Assembly: GCF_007827045.1 (NCBI RefSeq)
Contig: NZ_RPFW01000012.1
Coordinates: forward strand, 120,673 to 184,672
Source: Trebonia kvetii
Lineage (GTDB): Bacteria; Actinomycetota; Actinomycetes; Streptosporangiales; Streptosporangiaceae
Direction: 5' to 3'
DNA length: 64,000 bases
Under the pieces are notes generated by a model, which was given only the letters and a program-made list of their open reading frames with translations, was not told the DNA's origin and did no database searches. The stretch's first letter is position 1. Each line of letters starts with the position of its first letter. Below are positions 47,324 through 57,300 of the stretch, piece by piece. Position numbers and translations under genes: made by a program.

Positions 47324-48523
47324 GTGACGCGCGTCCTCATCATCGTCCAGAACCTTCCGGTGCCGTTTGACCGGCGGGTGTGGCTTGAGTGCCAGGCGCT
47401 CATTTCTGACGGTCATCAGGTCGCCGTTGTCTGCCCCAAGGGCCGTGATGATCCCGCCTATGAGGTGATCGACACGGTGGAGGTGTACAAGTACCGGCCT
47501 TACGCGCCGGGTGGCAGCAAAGTCAGCTTCATTACGGAGTACGCGTACTCCTTCCTCGCCACGGCATGGCTGACCTTCAAGGCACGACGATCCGGCCGGT
47601 TCGGGGTAATGCAGGCATGCAACCCGCCGGATATCTTCTGGCCGATCGGGATGGCCCTTCGCGCTCTCGACCGCACGCGGTTCGTGTTCGACCATCACGA
47701 CCTGTGTCCTGAGCTCTACGAGTCCCGTTTCTCCGGCGGCCCGAAGCTGCCCTACAGAATGCTGCGGGCCATGGAGCGCAGGACTCACCGGACCGCGGAC
47801 CACGTGATTTCCACCAACGAGTCCTACCGGGACGTCGCCGTAAAGCGAAGCGGCAAGCCGGCCAGCAAGGTAACGGTTGTCAGGAGTGGCCCGGATCCGG
47901 ATCGGCTGAAGCGCGGCCAGGCCCACCCCCAGTTGCGCCGCGGCCGCCGGTTCCTCGCCGCCTACATCGGCGTCATGGGGCCGCAGGACGGCGTGGATAT
48001 TGTTGTGCGCGCTGCCGACATCGTGGTTCACGAGTTCGGCCGTGATGACATCGCATTCACGCTGATCGGTTCTGGCGACTGCTTCGACGACCTGGTGCGA
48101 ATGCGCGACGAGCTGGGCCTGGCCGGCCATGTGGAGTTCACCGGACGGGTGCCCGATGAGCTGGTCACGCAGGTCATGTCCACCGCGGACGTGGGCCTGT
48201 CGCCAGACCCGAAGAATCCGCTCAACGACGTGTCGACCATGAACAAGACCATGGAATACATGGCCTACGAGCTTCCGGTTGTCGCTTTTGATCTTCACGA
48301 GACTCGCGTCTCGGCCGGCGATGCCGCCGTGTATGTCACGCCCAACGACGTGCACGAGTATGCCAAGGCGGTCGTAGCGCTCATTGACAACGAGTCGGCG
48401 CGGGCCCGGATGGCCAAGCTGGGACGCGCCCGGGTCGAGCAGGAACTGGCCTGGAGCCGCCAGCGGCCCGCCTATCTCGGCGTCTACCGCGACCTGACCG
48501 CTACTGGCCAGGCCCAGAGCTGA
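47324..48523 (+). CDS. Glycosyltransferase family 4
   Basis: 399 residues with a GT-B fold. N-terminal VLIIVQNLPVPFDRRVWLEC (residues 4-23) and the acceptor-domain FDHHDLCPELYESRF are typical of WcaI/WbuB-like GT4 proteins. The donor domain has GVMGPQDGVDIVVRAA and the NKTMEYMAYELPVVAFDLHE motif (EX7E-like). It would add a sugar to a lipid-linked intermediate at the inner face of the membrane. GTG 47324 is the start; the methyltransferase follows in 35 bp, so the pair may be co-transcribed. Confidence 0.9.
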   Translation: MTRVLIIVQNLPVPFDRRVWLECQALISDGHQVAVVCPKGRDDPAYEVIDTVEVYKYRPYAPGGSKVSFITEYAYSFLATAWLTFKARRSGRFGVMQACNPPDIFWPIGMALRALDRTRFVFDHHDLCPELYESRFSGGPKLPYRMLRAMERRTHRTADHVISTNESYRDVAVKRSGKPASKVTVVRSGPDPDRLKRGQAHPQLRRGRRFLAAYIGVMGPQDGVDIVVRAADIVVHEFGRDDIAFTLIGSGDCFDDLVRMRDELGLAGHVEFTGRVPDELVTQVMSTADVGLSPDPKNPLNDVSTMNKTMEYMAYELPVVAFDLHETRVSAGDAAVYVTPNDVHEYAKAVVALIDNESARARMAKLGRARVEQELAWSRQRPAYLGVYRDLTATGQAQS

Positions 48524-48558
48524 AATGGCGCCCATCGCCGGATTAGGAGCGCACGAAC

Positions 48559-49320
48559 ATGACACACGCCATGTTGAAGGACGAATCCCACGCCGGGGCA
48601 CAACACTTCTGCCGTTTGATCCCATCGGTCAGTAATCTCGGGCCGCGGCCGAGGGTGCTAGTGGCGGGCTGCGGCCAAGGCCATGAGGCGCTGTTCATCC
48701 GTAAGGAACTCGGTGGACCGGTCATTGGGGTTGATGTGGCCGCGCAGTGGGATCCTGCCATGACTTCACGTGCAGATTTCTCGGACTTCGAGTTGCAGCC
48801 TGCCAGCGTGATCGATCTCCCGTTCGCTGACGATAGCTTTGACGTCATTTTCTATCACCACGTTATCGAACATGTCAGCGACCCAGCGGGCAGCTTGCGG
48901 GAACTGGCACGGGTGCTGCGCCCAGGCGGACTCATCTACGTCGGAACGCCAAACCGCCACCGTGCCGTTGGCTATCTGGGGTCCTTCGGTGCTACGACTA
49001 GGCAGAAGCTGCAATGGAATCTGAGTGATTACCGCAGCCGTCTTATGAACCGGTTCCGCAACGAACTTGGAGCACACGCTGGCTTCTCGGAAAAGGAACT
49101 CTCGTCGCTCTTGGGTGCCCGGTTTACCGATATCCGCGTCCTGACCGGTGACTATCTTCAGTTCAAGTACGGCGGCCAACTGCCCAGGCTGTTGCTGCGT
49201 GCCGTCTGCTCGCGCGGTCTACGTGGGGTGGCTGCTCCATCGGTCTATGTTGTGGCACGCAAGCCGGACCAACTCCCGTCGCGCTCCGAGGAAGTACTCG
49301 GCCCTCACGTGGACCGGTGA
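48559..49320 (+). CDS. SAM-dependent methyltransferase (class I)
   Basis: 253 residues. SAM motif I is VLVAGCGQGHEALFI (near 33), the acidic residue is in VIGVDVAA, motif II lies in SFDVIFYHHVIEHV, and LRELARVLRPGGLIYVGTP closes the core (Methyltransf_11 type). It may O-methylate a sugar in the polymer or a lipid carrier intermediate; no proof. ATG 48559. Codon use is a little less GC-rich at third positions than neighbours. Confidence 0.88.
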   Translation: MTHAMLKDESHAGAQHFCRLIPSVSNLGPRPRVLVAGCGQGHEALFIRKELGGPVIGVDVAAQWDPAMTSRADFSDFELQPASVIDLPFADDSFDVIFYHHVIEHVSDPAGSLRELARVLRPGGLIYVGTPNRHRAVGYLGSFGATTRQKLQWNLSDYRSRLMNRFRNELGAHAGFSEKELSSLLGARFTDIRVLTGDYLQFKYGGQLPRLLLRAVCSRGLRGVAAPSVYVVARKPDQLPSRSEEVLGPHVDR

Positions 49321-49368
49321 ACAACCCTCCGCGTAGCAGGCGCTCTCGTGAGGGCAACTGCAAGGACG

Positions 49369-50364
49369 TCAGGCTCGGGACACGCCCGAGGGAAGTCCCG
49401 TAGCGTGGAACGTCCGCGGACCCGAGGGAAGTGCCGTTGCGTGGAATGTCCACGGAGCCGCGTAATCATAATCGAACTGCATGTTCACGTAGGCATAGCA
49501 GCCGGAACCGGCGTACTCCGCTAGCCCGGCCCTGGTGAGCGTGGTCGCGTACATGAAGGACACGCCCCTGGTTACCGCCGATTGGCTAGCCCACTGCGGC
49601 GACTTGGCGTAAGGGCCGAAAAAGCTGATCTCGCTGTCATGATTCTCTACGAAACCGCCGTCAGCGAGGGAGAGCCCGTGCTGGGCAACGTCGGGATAAC
49701 CTCCACCGTCGTTAGCAGACCACGTACCGTTGACGATGAAGATCAGCCCGTGCTCGTCGGCTACGTGACGGAAGGTCTGCGCTATGGCGATGGCTCCATC
49801 CCGGTATGCCTGCTGGTCGAAGGTACTCCAGTCGATGCCTGGGTACCACGACCGAGAGCCTAGGTCGTCGGCGAACCACCCGGCCATGTGAGGGTTCTCC
49901 GCGACCATCGTCTCCAGAACGGATTTCAGCTTAGCCTGCAGCACCCCGCCGACCCGGAAGTCGTTGAGCTTCCCCCACTGATTAGCCTGGTAATTCCCGG
50001 GCCATAGCGGCACAGCCGGACCGCATGCCGACTTATTAATCAGCATGTTCTGGTACCGGCCGTGGGCGTTGTTGATGATCGTGTCCAGATATACCAGCAC
50101 CGTACCGCCTCCGGCGGAGATGTCCTTGAATACCTGATCGGCGTAGTTGTCCCGGCCGGCCACCACGAGGGCGCCGGGGTGGGCATAGGCGATAGCCCGC
50201 CCGTTCGTCCCCGGGTTCCCATAAACCATGCTGGCGGGCTGAGTTGGGCGATTAACCATCCTGGCGTTCTTCGGGTTCTGGTGAAGCAGGCCAACGCATC
50301 CGCACGCCCCGGCGGCCACGGCTGCCGACCCGGCGAGGAGGAACCTTCGCCGAGAAGTGGACAT
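49369..50364 (-). CDS. Tat-exported putative glycoside hydrolase (TIM-barrel-like)
   Basis: 331 residues. N-terminal SRRRFLLAGSAAVAAGACGC (residues 4-23) is a twin-arginine signal; the AGAC could be a lipobox. The mature part alternates strands and helices as in spherulin-4 or GH114-like TIM barrels: VLVYLDTIINNAHGRYQN and WFADDLGSRSWYPGIDW carry acidic residues (Asp-Asp) in likely active-site positions. No family is certain. The last about 25 residues hold a direct repeat (TFHATALPSG, TFHATGLPSG). ATG 50364; the earlier ATG 50385 adds seven residues. Last gene of the minus-strand operon. Resembles the protein at 59633-61048 in signal-peptide region. Confidence 0.75.
   Translation of the reverse strand: MSTSRRRFLLAGSAAVAAGACGCVGLLHQNPKNARMVNRPTQPASMVYGNPGTNGRAIAYAHPGALVVAGRDNYADQVFKDISAGGGTVLVYLDTIINNAHGRYQNMLINKSACGPAVPLWPGNYQANQWGKLNDFRVGGVLQAKLKSVLETMVAENPHMAGWFADDLGSRSWYPGIDWSTFDQQAYRDGAIAIAQTFRHVADEHGLIFIVNGTWSANDGGGYPDVAQHGLSLADGGFVENHDSEISFFGPYAKSPQWASQSAVTRGVSFMYATTLTRAGLAEYAGSGCYAYVNMQFDYDYAAPWTFHATALPSGPRTFHATGLPSGVSRA
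49385..49456 (-). repeat. 36-bp tandem duplication at the 3' end of the hydrolase gene
   Basis: Two copies (49385-49420, 49421-49456) share CCCGAGGGAAGT and GCGTGGAA(C/T)GTCC; in frame (12 codons), so the C-terminus repeats TFHAT(A/G)LPSG. Confidence 0.8.
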
Positions 50365-50414
50365 CCGGTCGACCGTACCGTACATCGAGACCCGTCGCTT
50401 TCAGGAGGTAGACG

Positions 50415-52736
50415 TCAGGCCCGCAGGACGAGCTCGGTCAGCAGTTCCTCGTAGGCACGCGCCGTCCGCTTGATATTGAATTCACGCTCTGCCCGGGCCC
50501 GTCCCGCCTTGCCCAGCCGAGCCCGCAGGTCCGGGTCGCCCGCGAGCAGACGCAACCGGTCGGCGAAACGGTCGACATCCCCGATGGGGACCAGGTAGCC
50601 CTGCTCCCCGTCATCGACGATGTCGCGTACCGCGCCGCAGTCGCTCGCCACGATCGGGACGCCGGCTGCCATCGCTTCGATGAGGGCGATCGGTACCCCC
50701 TCGTGCACCGATGACAGGCAGGACACATCCAGACCGGGCAAGAGCAGGGGGACATCGCGGCGGGTACCGAGGAATGTAGTTCGATGGCCAATGCCGAGCT
50801 GCTCAGCCAAGCTGTGAAGCTTCGGTCCCAGCTTCCCGTCACCGATCACGACTAGGCGCAGGGACGGCATGTCGGGCAGGCACCGGGCTATCGCCTCGAA
50901 CAAGATATGGTGTGCCTTTTGCGGGCTGAGCCGACCCACCACGCCGACCACCACATCGTCGGCGGTGACGCCAAGCGCCTCACGGGCCCGTTCGCGCTCC
51001 GCCGGACCCGGACAGTCGGGCAGCTCGATGCCGTTCGGGATGACTACCTCACGGACGGACTCCCAGACGTGACGGCCGACGCCTTCCTGCGACCGCAAGT
51101 ACTCCCCTTGGCTTGCGGTCAGCAGGACGAGCGCGTCCGAGACACCGAGGGTGCGCACCGCCCACCGTGGCAACACCCGGCCCCCGACCGACATCAGGTC
51201 CATGTCGTGCGCGGCGACGATGTTGACCGGAACCCTGGCGATCATCGCCGCGAGCCGCCCCAGGGCCAGGCTGGCCCGGTGATGGTGCGCCACCAGCACC
51301 GCATCCGTCCGGTCGGCACGCAACGACGCGACCAGGCGGGGAAGGGTACGCAGGTCGAACCGGCCGGTCCGGTCGAGGGTCTCAACCTCGAAGCCGGCGG
51401 CGCGGAAATCGTCGGCCAAGGGTCCGGCCTCCCGCAGGCACACCAGCCGCGGCCGTAGCACTGCCGGGTCGAAGTGACGGAACAGGTTGCGTAGCAACAT
51501 CTCGACACCGCCGACGAACGTCAGGTCGAGCACCACCGTCAGGCGGATCGGGCCCCCACTCGGTCGTCGCTCCGGGAGGCTGCCTGACCGATCCCCAGGA
51601 CGAGGCGCGACGCCGGCGACGGCAGTTAGTTCCCGGGCCGCCGCGTCGACGCTCGCGTCCAAGCCGAACTCGCGGTGCACCCGGGCCCGGGCGGCCCCTC
51701 CCATGCGCTGGCACAACTGGCGATCACGGAGCAGCTCCGCCAGCCGGTCGGCCAGGGCGACAGGGTCGTGCGGCGGCACGAGATAGCCGGTGATCCCGTC
51801 GTCGAGCATCTCCCCCACTCCGCCGACATCCGTACATACCGCTGGCCGCCCGGACGCCATCGCCTCCAGCAGCGCCATCGGGAAGCACTCGATGGTGTAC
51901 GAACAAAGCGTGAAGACGGTCAGGGCCGGAAGAATGTCGGGCACGTCGGAGCGCGCCCCTACCAGCAGGACATGGTCCGCCAAACCCAGCTCGGCCGCCG
52001 CTTGCTCGATCCGTGACCGCATCGGGCCGTCCCCGACGACGAGCACCGTCAGGTCGGGGAACTCATCGACCAGTCGCCGGGCGGCTTGGAGCAGGAGGGC
52101 GTGGTCTTTCTCTGGGCGCAATGCGGCCACGATGCCCACCACCGGTCGCTCGGGGTCGATGCCGAGCAGTGCCCTGGCCCGCTGTTCGTCTGCCGGCTGG
52201 TAGCCAGCAGGGTCGACCCCGTTGTGAATGATCCTGATCTTGCGCGCGGGATAGCCGCGGTTCTCGACGAGATAACGGGCCTGGGCCCGGGCCACCCCGA
52301 AGTACGCGTCTGTGCGCCGGTCAAGCAATCGATCAGCCAGCCGGCGCACCCGCATGTCGCCGCCGACATCACCGCAGTTATGCACCCACACCACCCGGTG
52401 CGGCACCCCGGCAAGGATCGCGGCGATCCGGCCCAGCATCTCCGCGTTATACCCGCGCACCAGTACAACGTCCGGACGTCGTCGGCGCATCTCGCGCACC
52501 AGCCCCGCCAGGGCGGCTAGGGCCTGCCATTTGGTCCGCCGCAGGGCGACCGCCGGAATCCCAGCATTCACCAGGTCGCCGAACAAAGCCCCCTCGGCTC
52601 CGATGCACACGACCGAGCACGTGAATTGGGCCGGGTCTAGGCGAGGCATCAACGTCGTGACATGCCGTTCCGCGCCGCCGGTCCCCAAGTCCGGAACCAC
52701 GTACATCACCCGCACGGGGCGAACGGATCGGGTCAC
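50415..52736 (-). CDS. Bifunctional protein with two GT4 glycosyltransferase domains
   Basis: 773 residues. Domain 1 (about 1-365) has RVMYVVPDLGTGGAERHVTT, IHNGVDP and the FPMALLEAMASGRPAV motif. A Pro/Arg/Ser-rich linker (about 365-400) leads to domain 2 (about 400-773) with VVLDLTFVGGVEMLLRNLFR, IPNGIELPD, GRLSPQKAHHILFEAI and VPIALIEAMAAGVPIVASD. Both carry the EX7E-type Glu pair. The two domains could add two successive sugars. GTG 52736 overlaps the upstream stop (GTGA). It lies in the minus-strand operon downstream of the Wzy-like gene. Confidence 0.9.
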   Translation of the reverse strand: MTRSVRPVRVMYVVPDLGTGGAERHVTTLMPRLDPAQFTCSVVCIGAEGALFGDLVNAGIPAVALRRTKWQALAALAGLVREMRRRRPDVVLVRGYNAEMLGRIAAILAGVPHRVVWVHNCGDVGGDMRVRRLADRLLDRRTDAYFGVARAQARYLVENRGYPARKIRIIHNGVDPAGYQPADEQRARALLGIDPERPVVGIVAALRPEKDHALLLQAARRLVDEFPDLTVLVVGDGPMRSRIEQAAAELGLADHVLLVGARSDVPDILPALTVFTLCSYTIECFPMALLEAMASGRPAVCTDVGGVGEMLDDGITGYLVPPHDPVALADRLAELLRDRQLCQRMGGAARARVHREFGLDASVDAAARELTAVAGVAPRPGDRSGSLPERRPSGGPIRLTVVLDLTFVGGVEMLLRNLFRHFDPAVLRPRLVCLREAGPLADDFRAAGFEVETLDRTGRFDLRTLPRLVASLRADRTDAVLVAHHHRASLALGRLAAMIARVPVNIVAAHDMDLMSVGGRVLPRWAVRTLGVSDALVLLTASQGEYLRSQEGVGRHVWESVREVVIPNGIELPDCPGPAERERAREALGVTADDVVVGVVGRLSPQKAHHILFEAIARCLPDMPSLRLVVIGDGKLGPKLHSLAEQLGIGHRTTFLGTRRDVPLLLPGLDVSCLSSVHEGVPIALIEAMAAGVPIVASDCGAVRDIVDDGEQGYLVPIGDVDRFADRLRLLAGDPDLRARLGKAGRARAEREFNIKRTARAYEELLTELVLRA

Positions 52737-54310
52737 GGTACCTCCACGGGCACGGCAGAGGGTCGAATGGCCGCCCGGCCGGCTGCGGCGTGGTCGGACA
52801 GAGCCTGGGTAGCCAACCACAGCGGCGGTCTGGGTTTACGCACTGTCAATTCCCGGTCGCGGGCACCTACGACCATTCCGCAGATCAAGAACACTATGCA
52901 GATCGGGAAATCGAGCAGCCGCAGGTCCGCGAACGCGCCGGATACCATCTGGGTAGCTAGGGCACAGATGCCGATGAAGGCTAGGCGCCGACCCATCAGT
53001 CCGGAGGACGGCAGAATCCAGTACGCCTGCAACAGGAGACCGATCATCGGGACGATTACACACAGCCACAGCAGCAGGCCGAAGAGGCCAAGCTCGACCA
53101 AGATTCCCAATTCGGTCTCGTGTGAGGCGATGCCTAGCCCATTGGCCCACGGGATGGCGTTGGACCACTGCTGGTGGTCGTAGATGTTGACCGCTTGGAA
53201 TCGACTGATGCCCCATCCGAACCAGGGCTCCCGCTTGAAGGCCCAGATCGAGGTGGCGATCGCGTTTAGGCGATCCCACACCTCGCCTGCGGATCCGATT
53301 CCACCTGCATCCCGGTTAGAGCTGGTGAAGATCGACCAGTTCAAGGCGATCACGAGGGCGATCGCACCGATCAGGCCGACGAACACGCCGCGGGCCCCCC
53401 GCACTAGGAGGACGCCGAGGACCAGCACAAACGCGAAGGCCAGCCAATCCGCCCGCGTGTGGGTGAGGAAGATGGCCAGGGGGGACGCCAGCGCGTACAG
53501 CCAGAGCAGGACCCGTCGCCATGCGGGCTGTCCACGCTCGGTGGCCAGCACGATGGCGATGACGAAGCCGACAATCAGTACCATGCCGTTGGCGACCGGC
53601 TGGTTGAACACGCCATTCGCGCGTCCCGGCCAGTTCGGTGCGTCGACGATGTACCGCGGCCATACCAGGCCCGGTGCGTCGAACTGACAGATGCTCACCA
53701 GCGTGGAGTACGCGGCGAAGCCGAGGATCGACCACAACACGAACCGCACCGCCGATTCCCGGGCGAAGAGCCGCCTCCCCAGCAGGTACAGCGTGAACGG
53801 GATGACCGTGCTGAGCTCGATGAAGCGAGGGACGGCCGTCACCTGCCCATTCAGCGGGTACTCCACCGGCGGGTACTGGTGCGGCAGCACCATCGAGCCG
53901 TAGCACCACAAGGCGTACAGCACCATGACCACTTCGACGAAGCTGATCCGCAGCAGGGCGTGCCGCTGCTGCCACATCCAGACCGCCGCCGACGCCATCA
54001 CCAGCCAGAATGCGAGGATGAACGGGTCCGCTATTATCAGGTGCGGCAAGGCGAGCCGCAGGAACATGGCTCCGAGCAGGATGACCACTGCAAGCGGCGG
54101 GTAGCGCAAACACGCCGCCACGATTATCGCTCCGGCGACAACCAGCAGGAGCAGGGCACCGAGGCCATTCGAAGCCCGAGACGTGGCGAGGTAGAGAGCG
54201 GCCATCACGATGACCGCCGCGCCGATGGCCAGCACAAACCCGGCCACGCCGTCCATCCGCGCACTGCCCTCGAACCGCCTGCTCATCGCCGGGGCGATGG
54301 GCTTGATCAT
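52733..54310 (-). CDS. O-antigen polymerase/ligase-like membrane protein (Wzy/WaaL type)
   Basis: 525 residues with about ten to twelve transmembrane helices. The Wzy_C-like core contains FLTHTRADWLAFAFVLVLGV and the loop WFGWGISRFQAVNIYDHQQW, followed by NGLGIASHETELGILVELGL, where the His-Glu resembles the HN...E pattern of O-antigen ligases. It would polymerise or transfer lipid-linked repeat units on the outer face. ATG 54310 overlaps the previous stop (ATGA). A Wzy role is inferred from the neighbouring flippase and Wzz-like parts. Confidence 0.85.
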   Translation of the reverse strand: MIKPIAPAMSRRFEGSARMDGVAGFVLAIGAAVIVMAALYLATSRASNGLGALLLLVVAGAIIVAACLRYPPLAVVILLGAMFLRLALPHLIIADPFILAFWLVMASAAVWMWQQRHALLRISFVEVVMVLYALWCYGSMVLPHQYPPVEYPLNGQVTAVPRFIELSTVIPFTLYLLGRRLFARESAVRFVLWSILGFAAYSTLVSICQFDAPGLVWPRYIVDAPNWPGRANGVFNQPVANGMVLIVGFVIAIVLATERGQPAWRRVLLWLYALASPLAIFLTHTRADWLAFAFVLVLGVLLVRGARGVFVGLIGAIALVIALNWSIFTSSNRDAGGIGSAGEVWDRLNAIATSIWAFKREPWFGWGISRFQAVNIYDHQQWSNAIPWANGLGIASHETELGILVELGLFGLLLWLCVIVPMIGLLLQAYWILPSSGLMGRRLAFIGICALATQMVSGAFADLRLLDFPICIVFLICGMVVGARDRELTVRKPRPPLWLATQALSDHAAAGRAAIRPSAVPVEVP

Positions 54311-57300
54311 ATCCGGCTGGCCCGTGAGCTCGGGTCGACGCCGGGTTTCGTCTCGTCGAGCCGTTGCGATGACGCGCCCGGGGCTGCGGCGGCCTCGGAC
54401 GGCCAGGCGTCAGTGGCCTGGCTGTTCACGGTCGCCGTCGTCCGTTTGCTGCTATCTCCGGTCGCCGCGAGACGCCGTCTCGGCCGCTCCACGAAGGCCA
54501 CCCCGAGCAGGGACACGCCGACTCGCTCCATCTGGTCTCGGGCGGCCAAGACGGAATCTGCCGACGAGCCGGCCCCGGCGACCAGCAGGGTGCGGTCGGC
54601 AACGGAGCAGACCATGTACGACTCCGCCGACTCGGATACCGCCGGCGATTGGATCACAACCAGGTCGGCCCTGCTGCGCAACGAGGCCACCAGGTTACCC
54701 AGGTGCTCCATCCCAAGCAGCCCATGCACATCCTGCGGATCACTGACGGGAAACACCTCACGCATTCGCCCGCCCGACTCCGACGACACGAGCGACCATC
54801 TGAGGGCGACAGACTCGAAGTCACCCTCGACCGCGTCGAGCGGGGCAGGCGTGCCGTCTGCGTGCACCAGAATGGTGCGCGCCCCGTGGTCCGCTCGATA
54901 GCGGGCGAGGCTCTCGGCGATCTCGTCGGTTCCAGGCATGCGCTCGACCGGTGCCACGGCGACCACGGTCGGTTTGGGCACATTGAGCAGCGCGACAGTA
55001 GCGGCGAGCTGGCGTAGTTGCCGCTCGCGCTGCCGCTCTGCCGTCGCCCCGCCACCCGGCGGAATGACCACGAGCGGCTCGATCCTGGCCTTCTCCATCA
55101 GCTCGGCGGGGCTCGACAGCCGTCGCGACGCGGCTCCAAGGACCCAAGCCAGCAGGGCTCCGAAGATCAGCCCGCCCAAAAGCGCCACCGCGAGCGTCTT
55201 CTTGGTCCCCGACGACTTCACGCTAACGCCGGCGTTCGCTTGTAGCATCTGTAGGTCGCTGGTTGGGTCCGCGTTGACCGCGTTGATCCGGTCCTGCATG
55301 TCGGTCTCGGCAGGCACCTTGATCGCCCCGGCCTTCATGTCGGCCTCGACCGCGCGTCGCATCTGGCCGATCAAGTTTTGCCTGTTGGCCTGAAGGTTGG
55401 CGTTCACCTGGCGGAGGAACTCGGCGGCCGCATCCGCGGCCGCACGCTGCGCCATGACCGAGTCGGGGCCTGTCGCCGATATGAAGATGATCGGGCTCTG
55501 CGCGGCCGTCTGAGCGGTCAGCGACACATCCGCGGGTAGACGGAGCTCGGTGTGCAGCGTGCTCTGATAGGACGGCTGGAGGAACATGGCGACATACCCG
55601 GTGGACAGGGCGGCAGTTTGGTCCGGAGAACTGTTCTGCGACACGGTGGTCAGCGTCGCGGTGCCGGTGTACTCCGTACCGGCATGTCGCGCAGCGCTCC
55701 CGAAGGCCGCCAACCCGGCAAGCAACGTGATAATCACAACAAGGAACCATCGACGCCAGATTCGAGCAAGATGTGCCCCGAAGCTCATCGGGGTGCTCCT
55801 TCCTACAGCAGTCTGCCCTTCGGAAAACCTAGGGTCACTCGCGGCTCCTAGCGCGGGGCCGGTGATCGCTCGCGTGTGCATAGGAGCACTGAGTGGGTGG
55901 CCTTGATACAAAGGACCGCTTTCAGCGGATTGCCGCGACGGACTGGAAGGAGCAGCGTGGTCAGCCGAGCTGGTGGTGGTGTCGGCAAGCGCCCTTTGGC
56001 GGAAGCGGCCTATCAAGGCGGCTACACTCCGCACGATCGTGATCACTGTCGATCGCGCGAACAGGGTCAGCACCGCCAGGTAGATGAGGCAGAACACCAG
56101 GGCATCGACAGCCAACAGGGTGACCGCGAGAATCAGGCTGTGAGAATCGGAGCGGAGTATGTCGTGTTCCAGCCACCACGTGGCCGCGGTTGCGATGAGC
56201 AGGCCTGGCATCGGCGTCGCCAGGACCGTCAGGACCTTGCTGAGCGGGACGGTCACCACCTTCTGGGCCAGACCGAGGAAGATGGCGGCGTCGGCCAGAC
56301 TGGTTAGGGAGATGTACAGCGAAGCGCCCACGAACCCGAATGGCCAGATCAGAATCAGCAGGAAACTCACGCCGAGGACCAGGTCGCCCAGGGTGAACCA
56401 GTTGATCAGACGGGTCCTCCCGTGAGCCTTGATCACGTCCTGCGCGACGACAGATACTGCTGATCCGATGCTCAGCCCGGACATGGCCACTAGGGCGACG
56501 CCCGCGCCACGCCACCGCTCACCGAGCAGAACGACGACAGCCGGCTCACCCGCGGCTATCATCAGGCCCGTGGCGGCCGCCGAGCCGATCATGCCCCAGT
56601 GCAGCACCCGCAGGTACGCGGCGGCGAAGCGTTTAGGGTCGTCGGCGATCCGGGAGAACGCGGGGAACAATGTAGTCGCCCCGACCTGGATGATGCCGAT
56701 TTGGGGAATGAGCGCGATCCGTTGCCCGTACCGGAAAAAGCCCAAGGCGGCGGTGCTTAGGAAACGGCCCACCACGAGTGACTCGACGGCGGTGCGCACC
56801 CGATAGCCGATCATCGCGAGGGCGAGCGGAAAGCCGTACCGCGCCAGTTCGCGCCATATCGCGAAGGAGGCATGGCCTCGCCCAGGCCGCCAGGATGTGA
56901 GCGTCCAGAGGGAGATGACCCAGGCGGTGTAGGAGGCGTACGTGCCGGCGACCATGGACCATACGCCCCACCCGAGTGCGGCCAGGCCTATCGCCACCGT
57001 CGCGTAACTGACGGCGATGGCCGGCCCCACGATCAGCCGCCGTTTGACGCTGAACTCGCGTTGCAGAACCGCCTCAGGGACGTTCGTCAGCGCATGGAGG
57101 AGAAGGAGACCCGAGGTTGCGGCGGCGACCAGACCGGCAGTGCGGCTGTTGAAGATGATGCCGATCACGGGTGCTGCCGCGAGGCAGCCCAGGCCTGCGG
57201 CAGCGCCGACCATCAAGGTGACTCTGAACACTGTCTCGTCGGCGTCGGCCTGGTCGCCCTGGCGTTGCACGAGGCCTGCTTGCAGTCCGCCTGCGGCCAC

